A DNA stretch of 64,000 nucleotides from Granulibacter bethesdensis (GTDB lineage Bacteria; Pseudomonadota; Alphaproteobacteria; Acetobacterales; Acetobacteraceae): NCBI RefSeq assembly GCF_001889545.1, contig NZ_CP018194.1:2630001-2694000 (forward strand), in the 5' to 3' direction. The notes under the pieces are model-generated. The model did not search any database. It was not told where the DNA came from and saw only the letters and a list, made by a program, of their open reading frames with translations. The position numbers and the translations under genes are program-made. Positions within the stretch are counted from its first letter, which is position 1; every line of letters starts with the position of its first letter. Shown here one piece after another: positions 38,846 through 47,476 of the stretch.

Positions 38846-40168
38846 TTATTCAGCCGCGAGACAGGAAGTTTCATCCTCCCTTTCTCCCCAATCCATCAGC
38901 GGCTCCTGCTCCTCCAGATCGAAATGCGGTCGGCCGAGCAGGCTGTTGATGATTGTCGCCGCCCGCCATGCCATCAGACTGAGTTGAGGCTCGGCAATCC
39001 CATGGCTGTGACGCCCGGCATTCTGGACAAAGATGCGGGCGGAAGCAGGACCATCCCAGACAGCCGAAAAGTCGGGCCGCAATGTGTAACGCCCTTCCTC
39101 ATCCAGTTTGAGGCGCTTCTGGAGCGACCCCAAACAGGCTGGTACCACTGACTTGTATCCGGTTGCACAGATCACCGCATCCCCGGTCACCTCATCCATC
39201 TGGCCATCGAGATGATGACGCAGATGCAAGGTGATCCCTTCTCCCTGACGCCTTGCAGCCTCCGCCTCCCGATATGGCATCAGCCGCACGAAGTCGCGTC
39301 GGCCATCGAGATGCCGGATCTGGTACAGCGCGCGATAGATCTCGTTCAGCGTGGTCGGGGAAGCCCCGTCACTTGCCAGCTTCTGCGCGGCAACATGACG
39401 TGCCCTCAGATCAGGCGGCAATCCATGGAAGCGCGCAACATAGGCCGGCGTAAAATACTCGTTGCTGAAAGCCACTTCATCCAACGATGAGAAATTCATC
39501 CGGCGCGTGATCCAGGTTATCCCCCTCACCCGGTCCGGCCCCCGACGCAGCAGATCAAGCACAATTTCCGCGCCGCTCTGCCCGCCACCGACCACAATGA
39601 CATGGCGGCCCGTATAATCACGGTCTTTCTCGGCAAAACGGGATGTATGCAGGCACATATCTTCCAGACCAGCCGCCCAGCGCGGCAGATAGGGATGATG
39701 TCCCGTTCCGATCAACACATTGCGCGATCTGACTTCACCATGGCGATGCGTCAGCACAAAGTGACGGCCATCGAAATCAACGGATTCCACCGGTGTTCCG
39801 AAATGCAGCGATGGAAGCTGCGCCGCCACCCAGCCTAGATAATCATCGAATTCCCGGCGATAGATTCCATCAAATCCAGCCGTGATGAATTCGTAGAACC
39901 GGCGCCGTGCCACCAGATAGGAAGTAAAGCTGAACGGGCTGGTCGGCTGCACGGCGCTGACCAGATCCTTCAGCCATGACGTCTGCAAGGTCACATCAGG
40001 CAGCATCATGCCAGGATGCCAGGCGAAGCGCGGGCTGCGATCAAAAAACTGCGCCTGCACCTCCGGCACAGCATCCAGCAGGGCTGCGACGCTCAGATTG
40101 AACGGCCCGATCCCGATTGCCGCAAGATCCTGCAACGGAGACGCAGAAAACTGAAAACGATCCGTCAT
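38846..40168 (-). CDS. Siderophore lysine/ornithine/diamine N-monooxygenase (IucD/RhbE type)
   Basis: A 440-residue FAD/NADPH monooxygenase that N-hydroxylates an amine for a hydroxamate siderophore. The FAD motif is AIGIGPFNLSVAALL (about residue 16), the NADPH motif VVGGGQSGAEIVLDLL (about residue 190), and ATGYKSVVP the conserved D/ATGY segment. The ATG overlaps the stop of the upstream synthetase as TGATG, with GGAG 8 bases before it. It is the last of four coupled biosynthesis genes. The natural amine (lysine as in aerobactin, or 1,3-diaminopropane as in rhizobactin 1021) cannot be read from sequence. Confidence 0.93.
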   Translation of the reverse strand: MTDRFQFSASPLQDLAAIGIGPFNLSVAALLDAVPEVQAQFFDRSPRFAWHPGMMLPDVTLQTSWLKDLVSAVQPTSPFSFTSYLVARRRFYEFITAGFDGIYRREFDDYLGWVAAQLPSLHFGTPVESVDFDGRHFVLTHRHGEVRSRNVLIGTGHHPYLPRWAAGLEDMCLHTSRFAEKDRDYTGRHVIVVGGGQSGAEIVLDLLRRGPDRVRGITWITRRMNFSSLDEVAFSNEYFTPAYVARFHGLPPDLRARHVAAQKLASDGASPTTLNEIYRALYQIRHLDGRRDFVRLMPYREAEAARRQGEGITLHLRHHLDGQMDEVTGDAVICATGYKSVVPACLGSLQKRLKLDEEGRYTLRPDFSAVWDGPASARIFVQNAGRHSHGIAEPQLSLMAWRAATIINSLLGRPHFDLEEQEPLMDWGEREDETSCLAAE

Positions 40169-42045
40169 CAGGCTATACTCCCTGACTGCAAAGCTGCATG
40201 TTGGTGTAAGGAATGATTCCAATCACCCCGCAGTGACCAGTCATCATAAAGAGGATTGTGAAGAGGTGTTCCGATTTCAGGTTTCGGCCGGACCGGCGTG
40301 TCGCCATACCCGATGGAGAAACGGGCGCGGTTGATGCAGATACGCATCATGGTCGGGGTAAAAAGATCAAACATCTCAAAACGCCCCGCCAATTCCGGAC
40401 AGCGTGCCTGGTATTGACGGATGACACGGGCAAGACCCTGATAAAAAGCCTGCTCGGGATATCCATCATGCACCAGCAAAGCATCAGACAGGAACCGGAG
40501 GACGCTGACAAAATGGCCCGTCTGGAGGTGATGAATCAGATGCTCAGCCGGACGTCTGCCGACCTGATCAGCCAATCCTTCCGGCAGGGTTTCATGCTCC
40601 GGCAAAGCAGGCGTGACGAGATCGAAATCCCCCTGCAAATCCTTCAGCGCCACACCACAGGGTATCCAGTCTTTCAATAACAGCGTGACATTCTGCCCAT
40701 GCGCGATAAACCCGGCGCCATACCGGCACATCAGGTGATAGAGCGGGACCACGACAGAAGAAAACAACCTCTCCAGCCAGATGTCGCACGGCATGGAAGA
40801 ACGGCGGATACAGGCCGAGATCAATGGCACGCCATCCCCGCCACATACCTGTAATGCCCCCAGCATGATGGCACGCTCATCCGCTGCCAGTGACGGCTCC
40901 GCGCGCTGCCGCCATACTGCACCAAGCAGTTCATGAAAACGGTAGGGAGCCTGAGCAATTTTTCCGTATACAGTCTGCGGCACCGCATAACCGGCCATGT
41001 CCCGCAGGATCAGGACTTTCGTAGTCTGGAAAACAGAATCTTTCGCGACACATTCACTCAGCCATGATGAAAGGCCGACACCGGTCAGAATGCCTTTACC
41101 AGGCAAGCCTCGCCATGCAGACGTATTCAGAATGGTTACCGGCAATTTGATATCATGCGTCGCCGCTCTTTCCGCATTGGCCAGCGTCCGCAGGGATTGC
41201 TGTGGTCGATAAAGATCACCCCGTTCACCCAGTGGCACAATCCTGCCTGACGCAATATCGGCTGCAAAATGCGTCTGGATATAATTCTGCCACTGCCATG
41301 GATGCACCGGGATCAAACGATGACTGATCCTGTCGAATCCACGGTCGAACAGAATACGATCAATCTCCCGCAGATCATCGACACGCAGCATTTCCGACAG
41401 AAGATCATCTTCGCTGATATCACGCGTCATCCCACCCAGACAGGCTTCACGCGCCACAGCAATCCAGTGCAGGCGGAACACGGAATCATATTCAGGAGCA
41501 TAGGCCCGCTGATCTTCCAATCCCCAGCCAACCCTGCCTTTCGAGGCCGGGGCTTTGGGATGCCCATCCAGCCTGGCCTGCAAACGATCATTGTCGAGAT
41601 CAAGCATGGAAGTCGCAGACAGACCATCCCGTCTTCTCAGCAGTTCCATATCTGTTTGCAGCGTGGCGTACAGCTCCTGCAGATACATTGCCAGTGTTGC
41701 ATCACTCATACCCAGTGCAGCCTGCGCATCCACATAAAACTGCGCAGCATCATGGGCTGGTATTTCTTCTCCCTTTTCAATCCTGACGATACTATCAGGA
41801 TCAATCGTCAGCTGTCCCCAGATACGCGGCTCCGCTTCACACCGGTAATGCACATCACCAAAGCGGAACATCCATAATCCGCCCGCTTCTTCCTCGGGAT
41901 GAAATGCTTCCTCATAGGCCAGCTCAGACAGGGATTTGGCAAGACAGGTCAGATTGACGCGCCGCCACAGAGAGGCCTGCAAGGAGGCCTGGCGCAGAGC
42001 ATCCTGACGATCACGCATCACGCTGAATTCATTGGATACCTTCAT
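40168..42045 (-). CDS. NIS siderophore synthetase, IucA/IucC family (RhbF-like)
   Basis: A 625-residue NRPS-independent siderophore synthetase, forming an amide between a citrate carboxylate and an N-hydroxy-N-acyl-diamine with ATP. The conserved segment PVHPWQWQNYI is near residue 250. The C-terminal FhuF-like region that ends the family is present (DLFTPTMMRICINRARFS). The ATG at 42045 overlaps the preceding acetyltransferase stop as ATGA, with GGGAG 8 bases before it. A second IucA/IucC gene lies two genes upstream, as expected for a symmetric bis-hydroxamate citrate siderophore. Confidence 0.94.
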   Translation of the reverse strand: MKVSNEFSVMRDRQDALRQASLQASLWRRVNLTCLAKSLSELAYEEAFHPEEEAGGLWMFRFGDVHYRCEAEPRIWGQLTIDPDSIVRIEKGEEIPAHDAAQFYVDAQAALGMSDATLAMYLQELYATLQTDMELLRRRDGLSATSMLDLDNDRLQARLDGHPKAPASKGRVGWGLEDQRAYAPEYDSVFRLHWIAVAREACLGGMTRDISEDDLLSEMLRVDDLREIDRILFDRGFDRISHRLIPVHPWQWQNYIQTHFAADIASGRIVPLGERGDLYRPQQSLRTLANAERAATHDIKLPVTILNTSAWRGLPGKGILTGVGLSSWLSECVAKDSVFQTTKVLILRDMAGYAVPQTVYGKIAQAPYRFHELLGAVWRQRAEPSLAADERAIMLGALQVCGGDGVPLISACIRRSSMPCDIWLERLFSSVVVPLYHLMCRYGAGFIAHGQNVTLLLKDWIPCGVALKDLQGDFDLVTPALPEHETLPEGLADQVGRRPAEHLIHHLQTGHFVSVLRFLSDALLVHDGYPEQAFYQGLARVIRQYQARCPELAGRFEMFDLFTPTMMRICINRARFSIGYGDTPVRPKPEIGTPLHNPLYDDWSLRGDWNHSLHQHAALQSGSIA

Positions 42046-43088
42046 CTGATGCACTCCCTGAAAAAGTGATCACGCGTGCAGGTAATCAGCATCGAACGCT
42101 TGTGCGGAAAATCGAATTCATATTCCAGCGTGTAACCGGATTCCTCACAGAGCCGCAGCATATTGCTATGAGTGGCACTCGGCTCTCCCACGACTTTTCG
42201 TGTTCTGCAATCATCAAGAAACAGGCAATGCGTAATCGTCCGGAACCATGCCAGCGTACGGTCACGGCCAAGATGGCGTTTTTCGCCTACCAGTACATGC
42301 CAGCCACGATCATAATCATCGGCCTCATAATGCGGGCCGAGCCTGTCTTCCTTGCCCCAATAGATCTCGAAATAGGTCGATGGCTCCCCATCCAGTTCGC
42401 CGATCACGGAGAATGCATGCGGATCAGCCTCCATACGATGCAGATAGGCTTCATGCTTTTCAATCGGGCCGGCTTCATCCCAGAATTTCGCCACACGCGG
42501 CTGGTTCTGCCACATATGGAACAGTTCAAGATCACGGCCGATATCCAGTGCACGCAAGGTAAATTCATGACCGGTTATGGCATCACGCCGTCGATAGAAC
42601 ACACCTTTCGGGGCTGGCGGACGCAACGGATGATCACGCCCATCTGCGAGTGTACGACGCAGAAGCGGTTGGCGATGTGCAGGCGGACCGGCCTGCCAGA
42701 AATCCCTTTGCTGACGATGCCCCTGCCGGTACAGCAGAGCGGTATTATTCCGTATCTCATGAATCGGAAACGATGCATCGGCAGGATCGGAAACTAATTC
42801 CAGAGGAACTGAAAAACAATCAGCCCCTTCTGAAAAAGCATAATCAGCCAGTACATAGATCAGAAAATTTCTGTCCTTTTCCGGCACAGACCAACACAGG
42901 CCAATGGCTTTGGCAAATTCCTCCTCGAAATGAAGGCGCGTATGGGCGGCGACCGACCCATTGAGCAGTATGCTCAGTTCGCCTTCTTTCATGATCATGA
43001 CAGAGCGGCCATGTGCATCCCGGAATGTCCAGACCGGAGTCATATCCTTAACCGATCGCTCAACCGGATGCTCCAGAACACCACTCAT
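42042..43088 (-). CDS. Siderophore N-acetyltransferase (RhbD/IucB type)
   Basis: A 348-residue protein acylating the hydroxylamine from acyl-CoA during siderophore assembly. The C-terminal about 190 residues are a GNAT domain of the siderophore-specific subgroup, with the family segments FHMWQNQPRVAKFWDE and YFEIYWGKEDRLG. The N-terminal about 150 residues are a further domain typical of RhbD/IucB-like proteins. The ATG at 43088 overlaps the upstream synthetase stop as ATGA; the longer open frame upstream has no ribosome site. Confidence 0.9.
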   Translation of the reverse strand: MSGVLEHPVERSVKDMTPVWTFRDAHGRSVMIMKEGELSILLNGSVAAHTRLHFEEEFAKAIGLCWSVPEKDRNFLIYVLADYAFSEGADCFSVPLELVSDPADASFPIHEIRNNTALLYRQGHRQQRDFWQAGPPAHRQPLLRRTLADGRDHPLRPPAPKGVFYRRRDAITGHEFTLRALDIGRDLELFHMWQNQPRVAKFWDEAGPIEKHEAYLHRMEADPHAFSVIGELDGEPSTYFEIYWGKEDRLGPHYEADDYDRGWHVLVGEKRHLGRDRTLAWFRTITHCLFLDDCRTRKVVGEPSATHSNMLRLCEESGYTLEYEFDFPHKRSMLITCTRDHFFRECIR

Positions 43089-44977
43089 GGCCGCACCAGC
43101 GGATTGGGAACAGATACATAACTGGCAAGGGGGCTGGCAGTATCCGCGTTTTCGTTGACATCCCTCAGATACGTCATCACATTGCCTTTCATCCAGATCG
43201 ACGGACAATCCAGCAGATAGCGAATGACGGACTGATCACGCAGCCCATCATCACTCATGGATTGAAGCCTTTGCCGTAAAATACCCAGAAGGGTCTGTTC
43301 CTGTGCAACTTTGTCGAGCACAAGTGTATCAAGAACACCGAACACGGAATTACCGATCAGATAATACCCGATCAGCTGCGGCCCCAGTGCGGCATCAATG
43401 ATATTGTCTGTCCATCGTCCCAGCTCCGGCACGTGGGTCCGCAGAGTCTCGATCATATCAGTTGCAATCGCCGTACCCTGACAATCACGGAACCAGGCCT
43501 GTTCCGGCCAGCCATTCTGCAAACCAAGCACGACATTCTGCTGATGGGCACTCATCATCACACCATGACGGGCATGGAGATACAGCACAGGCTCCATCAG
43601 AATGCCGAGGAAACGACGGAACCATTCCTCAGCAACATCAGACTGGCTGCGTTTATCGCGTGTAGCAATCATATGGATGATATGGCCCAGTCTGCTGGGA
43701 GCGCTGCTGTCGAACAGATCATCCTGACAAAGCGTCGCAAGCATCGCGGCATGACGACCACCCGCATATACTCCATTGGCTTTATCAGAAAATGGATTCT
43801 CCCTGAAGACAACAGAGCTTTCGATCAAAATCTTCCCATCGGGCCCTTTCAGCGACAAATGAGCAGGTTCTTCGATCACTGAAAAACCCTGATAGCGGGC
43901 AAAGACATCCTGCCCGACCGGGCCACGCAGCAGACGCGCCAGATGCAGGCCACGATCAAGCTCGCGCGGCAGAATCGTGCGGATTGAATTGGTAATCCGC
44001 ATCGACAGCGAGAATTTCATCATCAGTGGAGACTGCGCACTCCATAAACTGCGCAGGGATGCAGTCGCGCGGAATTGCGGTCCCATGACGCCCAGATCGC
44101 GCAACCGGTCCTCCATGCGCAGACTGGCAAGTTCGGGCAGGCACAGAAGATGACCGGCCTGCCAGGGATGAACCGGCAACAAGATCCAGCCTTCCGGAAC
44201 GGCACGCAGTATTTCCTGACCAGCATCGGTCGATGCAACCATATCTTTCAGCAGGGACTGTATATCGGCCACATGAACACTGTCGCCAATCATATGATCC
44301 GGATGGACTGCGAACCAGCGTAACGCGAAGCTGTTGCCATGATCAGGTCCGTACGCCGCATCCTCACTTTCGGATAAGCCTTCACGGAATTTGGGCGCGG
44401 GATGAAACGGATGGCCCAGGATCAGACCCTGTTCCGCCGTGATAAAATCAGGCACATTCTCTGTCTGATCATGTGTTCTATATTGATGACTGAGCAAGGC
44501 GGCTGAGACACGTTCGGCGCTGTCCATGACACGTTTACGGAAAGTCATCCTGGTCGGCAGGGATGCCGCCTGAGCAAAAGCCGTGTGATCCAGAAGAAGA
44601 TCCAGCAGCAAACGCATATCGACCGATCGCGTGGTACCATGACGCCGCAGCAGTGGAGACCCCGCAAATCTGAACCGCCCGGTTTCAGTGGAGGCGGCAA
44701 GCGGCAGCAGCAACTCCCCTTCCTGCAACAACAGGGGAACTGAAACCGCACCGGCCGGACAATGCACATATGCCCCACATCGTGCTGCAGCTTCCTGCGG
44801 ATCGAGCTTTTTCCAGCCACGCCATTCGCGCAGTAAACCGTTCAGCAATGTCGTCGCCGCCATTCCGGCCTCAAAGGGACGACGTTCAATGCATGCTGAC
44901 GTATCGCGGGTATCCATGGCTTCCAGCACAGGCGTTTCCCTTTCTGTTGCATATCGTGCCGCTTTGCGGAGAATCAC
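43085..44977 (-). CDS. NIS siderophore synthetase, IucA/IucC family (RhbC-like)
   Basis: A 630-residue synthetase, the first gene of the siderophore operon. Typical segments are GHPFHPAPKFREG (about residue 205) and LLPVHPWQAGH (about residue 285), with the FhuF-like C-terminal part. The start is uncertain: the longest frame begins with a GTG at 44977 behind a weak AAG, while an ATG about 20 codons later (MDTRDTS) lacks a good ribosome site. A Fur-like box at 44991-45009 lies immediately upstream in the shared divergent promoter with the exporter. Confidence 0.92.
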   Translation of the reverse strand: MILRKAARYATERETPVLEAMDTRDTSACIERRPFEAGMAATTLLNGLLREWRGWKKLDPQEAAARCGAYVHCPAGAVSVPLLLQEGELLLPLAASTETGRFRFAGSPLLRRHGTTRSVDMRLLLDLLLDHTAFAQAASLPTRMTFRKRVMDSAERVSAALLSHQYRTHDQTENVPDFITAEQGLILGHPFHPAPKFREGLSESEDAAYGPDHGNSFALRWFAVHPDHMIGDSVHVADIQSLLKDMVASTDAGQEILRAVPEGWILLPVHPWQAGHLLCLPELASLRMEDRLRDLGVMGPQFRATASLRSLWSAQSPLMMKFSLSMRITNSIRTILPRELDRGLHLARLLRGPVGQDVFARYQGFSVIEEPAHLSLKGPDGKILIESSVVFRENPFSDKANGVYAGGRHAAMLATLCQDDLFDSSAPSRLGHIIHMIATRDKRSQSDVAEEWFRRFLGILMEPVLYLHARHGVMMSAHQQNVVLGLQNGWPEQAWFRDCQGTAIATDMIETLRTHVPELGRWTDNIIDAALGPQLIGYYLIGNSVFGVLDTLVLDKVAQEQTLLGILRQRLQSMSDDGLRDQSVIRYLLDCPSIWMKGNVMTYLRDVNENADTASPLASYVSVPNPLVRP

Positions 44978-44990
44978 CTTGCGGCATATT

Positions 44991-45009
44991 GCAATTGATA
45001 TTCATTCCT
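44991..45009. promoter_or_regulatory. Fur-box-like site in the divergent siderophore promoter
   Basis: GCAATTGATATTCATTCCT matches about 12 of 19 positions of the classical Fur consensus, centred between the siderophore operon (minus) and the MFS gene (plus), which are 46 bases apart. Iron repression of both genes is the expected result. In alphaproteobacteria RirA or Fur/Mur could be the actual regulator. Confidence 0.5.
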
Positions 45010-45023
45010 AATTTAATGCCAAA

Positions 45024-46307
45024 ATGCAACCCCGAAACACCTCCCTCTCCGCGGGCATCAGCCCTGCTGATCCAGCATCGCCCGATGCGATCACTTTGTC
45101 GTGCTCAGATCGTCTCGGCTTTGCTTCGCTTGTCTGCTGTGTAGGGCTGACGCAATCATCATTGATTGCATTTCTGCCGATTTTATCGAGCAAAACAGGA
45201 TTATCTGTTCTGTCACTTGGTATTGTTACCAGCTGTGGAATGCTGGCCATGCTTGGTGGTGCGCCTCTGGCAGGATGGTTGAGCGATCGGGCCGGTCGAC
45301 GCCAGACTTTGATGGCCTGCCTTGCCATTTTCTGCGTAGCCCAGCTTTTTCTGGCGGGCATTGTATCAGCGGCGATGAACGGGACTTTAACCCCTTCACT
45401 CTGTCTCGGACTGTTGATGATATGCCGTCTGTTACATGGCATCGCGACAGGTGGCCTGCTTCCAGTGGCACAGGCCTGGGTCGCTGATCTGACCGGAATT
45501 CAAGGTCGTATGGCGGGGCTTGCCGCCATCAGCGCCGGGTTCAGTGCCGGTCGGCTGGCAGGTCCGCTGCTGGTCTCGGCCACTTTACCGCTGGGGGCCA
45601 CGATGCCGCTCTGGATCATGGCGCTGCTGCCCCTGCCACTCGGCAGCATCCTGTTGCGCCGCCCGCCCCCGGAAAGCGGTCATAGGAACATCAGGCCCCG
45701 ATCAGGGACTGCATGCTGGCGCGATCCGGCGATTCGGCGGTTGCTGATATTGGCCGCCATCGTCAACATTGCTTTTGGCACCTTGCATTTCGTGCTTGGC
45801 CCCTTGTTCCAGCACAGGCTGGGCTGGACCGCACAGTTGGCCGGAATCAGGCTGGGCTGGATCACCGCCCTGATGGCAGCCCTGATGCTGGCAAACCAGA
45901 TGAGCGTCATTCCCCGTCTGACCGCATGGCCCCGGCACACTCTGGCGGTCGGCATAGCCGTGATCTGGCTATCCGCACTCTGTCTGACCTGCGGACAGAG
46001 CGTGTGGAGCCTCGGGGCCGGTGTCTGCCTGCTCGGGCAAGGGCTGGCCTTAGCGGGTCCGGCCTGCGCGGCCCTGGTCAGCATTGCCGCCGGAGGAAGA
46101 CAGGGGGCTGCCTCCGGGCTGTTATCCTCCGTTCTGACGCTGGGGTATGCTGCGGGAGCCACGCTGGGCGGTTTTCTGTTCACCCTGGGCAATGCATGGC
46201 CCGCTGCGACCGCCCTGGTGATCCTGCCGCTGATCCTGCCGTTTTTCCCGCTCCGGGAATCATGGACAAAGCCGTCCGATAATCGGCAGATAGCAGGTGA
46301 TGCGTAA
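45024..46307 (+). CDS. MFS transporter, probable siderophore exporter
   Basis: A 427-residue major-facilitator protein with 12 predicted helices. The loop between helices 2 and 3 has the family motif GWLSDRAGRRQTLM (about residue 88). The N-terminal about 25 residues are hydrophilic. It is divergent from the siderophore biosynthesis operon and shares its Fur-like promoter, so export of the product is the likely job; import of the ferric form, as for RhtX, is the alternative. It overlaps the next gene by 8 bases. Confidence 0.87.
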   Translation: MQPRNTSLSAGISPADPASPDAITLSCSDRLGFASLVCCVGLTQSSLIAFLPILSSKTGLSVLSLGIVTSCGMLAMLGGAPLAGWLSDRAGRRQTLMACLAIFCVAQLFLAGIVSAAMNGTLTPSLCLGLLMICRLLHGIATGGLLPVAQAWVADLTGIQGRMAGLAAISAGFSAGRLAGPLLVSATLPLGATMPLWIMALLPLPLGSILLRRPPPESGHRNIRPRSGTACWRDPAIRRLLILAAIVNIAFGTLHFVLGPLFQHRLGWTAQLAGIRLGWITALMAALMLANQMSVIPRLTAWPRHTLAVGIAVIWLSALCLTCGQSVWSLGAGVCLLGQGLALAGPACAALVSIAAGGRQGAASGLLSSVLTLGYAAGATLGGFLFTLGNAWPAATALVILPLILPFFPLRESWTKPSDNRQIAGDA

Positions 46308-47058
46308 AGACGAAGACATAGCGGCATGGTGCGAGGCACGTATGGCCTCTCCTGCCGATTTTTCTCCGGCTGATGGCGTGGACGTCTCCCTGCTGACACG
46401 GCGGGAGACACTGGCCCCCGGTATAGAGCGATTCGCCAAAACCCTGCCTGCAGGCGCCGATCCACGCGCCATCGGGTCACTCTGGAGCAAGGCCTACACG
46501 CGGGCCGTGCTACCATCGCTGTTTATTCTGGCCATTCGGGACGGGCGCAACGCGCTTGATCCCGCACAGGCCGTGCCGCCCGGACTGGTTCTGCTCAAGG
46601 ATCGCCCGGATCAACTGGCACTGGATGCAGCCCTCCCGCCACGCCAAACGCCTGAGCAGATCATGACCATCGCGCTGGGGCAGCATATGCAAAGCGTGTT
46701 CACCGCGTTGCGGGACTGCACTGGCCTTTCCCCGCGCGTGGCATGGTCCAATGCGGGCAACATGGCTGATTTCCTGTTCCGCCGCATGGCCGAAACGCCA
46801 TCATTGGCCGATCAGGCCGCGCAGTATGAGGCCCTGATCATGGAGCCACGCCAGACCCCGTGGTTTCCACGCCAGAACTGGCTGCATGCACCATTGCGAA
46901 CCGTCTCTGTCATACTGGACGGAGAAGCGGTTCCGCTGCGTCAGCGGCGGATCTGCTGCCTGCGGGACAGGGTGCCGGGCATGACGCTTTGCTCCACCTG
47001 CCCCAGATTATCGGAGGCAGAGCGCCGCGCGCTGGTCGGTCAACGGCACCGCCACTGA
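46300..47058 (+). CDS. FhuF-like ferric-siderophore reductase
   Basis: A 252-residue cytoplasmic protein of the FhuF type, which releases iron by reducing the Fe(III)-siderophore. The C-terminal [2Fe-2S] motif CC-X10-C-X2-C is at Cys219, 220, 231 and 234. The upstream part has the family's FhuF fold (segments SLWSKAYTRAVLP and GLSPRVAWSNAGN). The ATG at 46300 is preferred over the GTG one codon earlier. The gene overlaps the MFS gene, so exporter and reductase are coexpressed. Confidence 0.9.
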   Translation: MRKDEDIAAWCEARMASPADFSPADGVDVSLLTRRETLAPGIERFAKTLPAGADPRAIGSLWSKAYTRAVLPSLFILAIRDGRNALDPAQAVPPGLVLLKDRPDQLALDAALPPRQTPEQIMTIALGQHMQSVFTALRDCTGLSPRVAWSNAGNMADFLFRRMAETPSLADQAAQYEALIMEPRQTPWFPRQNWLHAPLRTVSVILDGEAVPLRQRRICCLRDRVPGMTLCSTCPRLSEAERRALVGQRHRH

Positions 47059-47077
47059 TCCTGTCCACGTGCCCCTG

Positions 47078-47248
47078 TCAGGCAGGCAAAGCGTAATGAG
47101 CGGCCGTTTCCGGCGTATACTCATCACCCCCTATTTCATCCGGGGCGCCAAACTCCAGAGTATCGTCCAGCAATCGTGGCGCCGCTGGCCGGTTTGCGGC
47201 CATCAGGCTGACAAGGGTGGCAGTGCCAAGTGAAAAAGTGCGTTCCAT
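47078..47248 (-). CDS. 56-residue hypothetical protein behind a Fur-like promoter
   Basis: A short gene too small for most callers: 56 residues, beginning MERTFSLGTATL and ending HYALPA. It has an acidic, proline-containing C-terminal half and no transmembrane helix or cysteine. The ATG at 47248 has GGAG 7 bases upstream. A promoter with -35 TTGCGA and -10 CATACT, 17 bases apart, sits at 47275-47303 and overlaps a strong Fur-like box. It converges on the FhuF-like gene, whose stop is 19 bases away. I do not recognise a family; the iron-regulated siting next to the siderophore genes is the only functional hint. Confidence 0.65.
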   Translation of the reverse strand: MERTFSLGTATLVSLMAANRPAAPRLLDDTLEFGAPDEIGGDEYTPETAAHYALPA

Positions 47249-47274
47249 CACACGCTCCAGCCGGTGATCTGCCG

Positions 47275-47303
47275 AGTATGTCGATAATGATAGTGATTCG
47301 CAA
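47275..47303 (-). promoter_or_regulatory. Promoter overlapping a Fur-like box
   Basis: On the minus strand TTGCGA (47298-47303) and CATACT (47275-47280) are 17 bases apart. The Fur-like box GATAATGATAGTGATTCGC (plus strand, 47283-47301) matches about 15 of 19 consensus positions and covers the space between them. The transcript start would lie about 20 bases before the ATG at 47248. The next 170 bases up to the hydrogenase-like operon hold no clear gene. Confidence 0.6.
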
Positions 47304-47476
47304 CTAAAGACTGCTCGACCGGCGGTAAAAAGGGGAATAGCCGTCTCGGCGCGTATCCAGCTAAATTCAACAGGAAGATGCTTCCGTGATGACGAGGCTC
47401 CCGGCTATGTTTTTGCGGTGATCACATGCACCGTTTTTCAATCGCGCCTGACCTGTCCCTGTAAAGGGTTGTAGGC

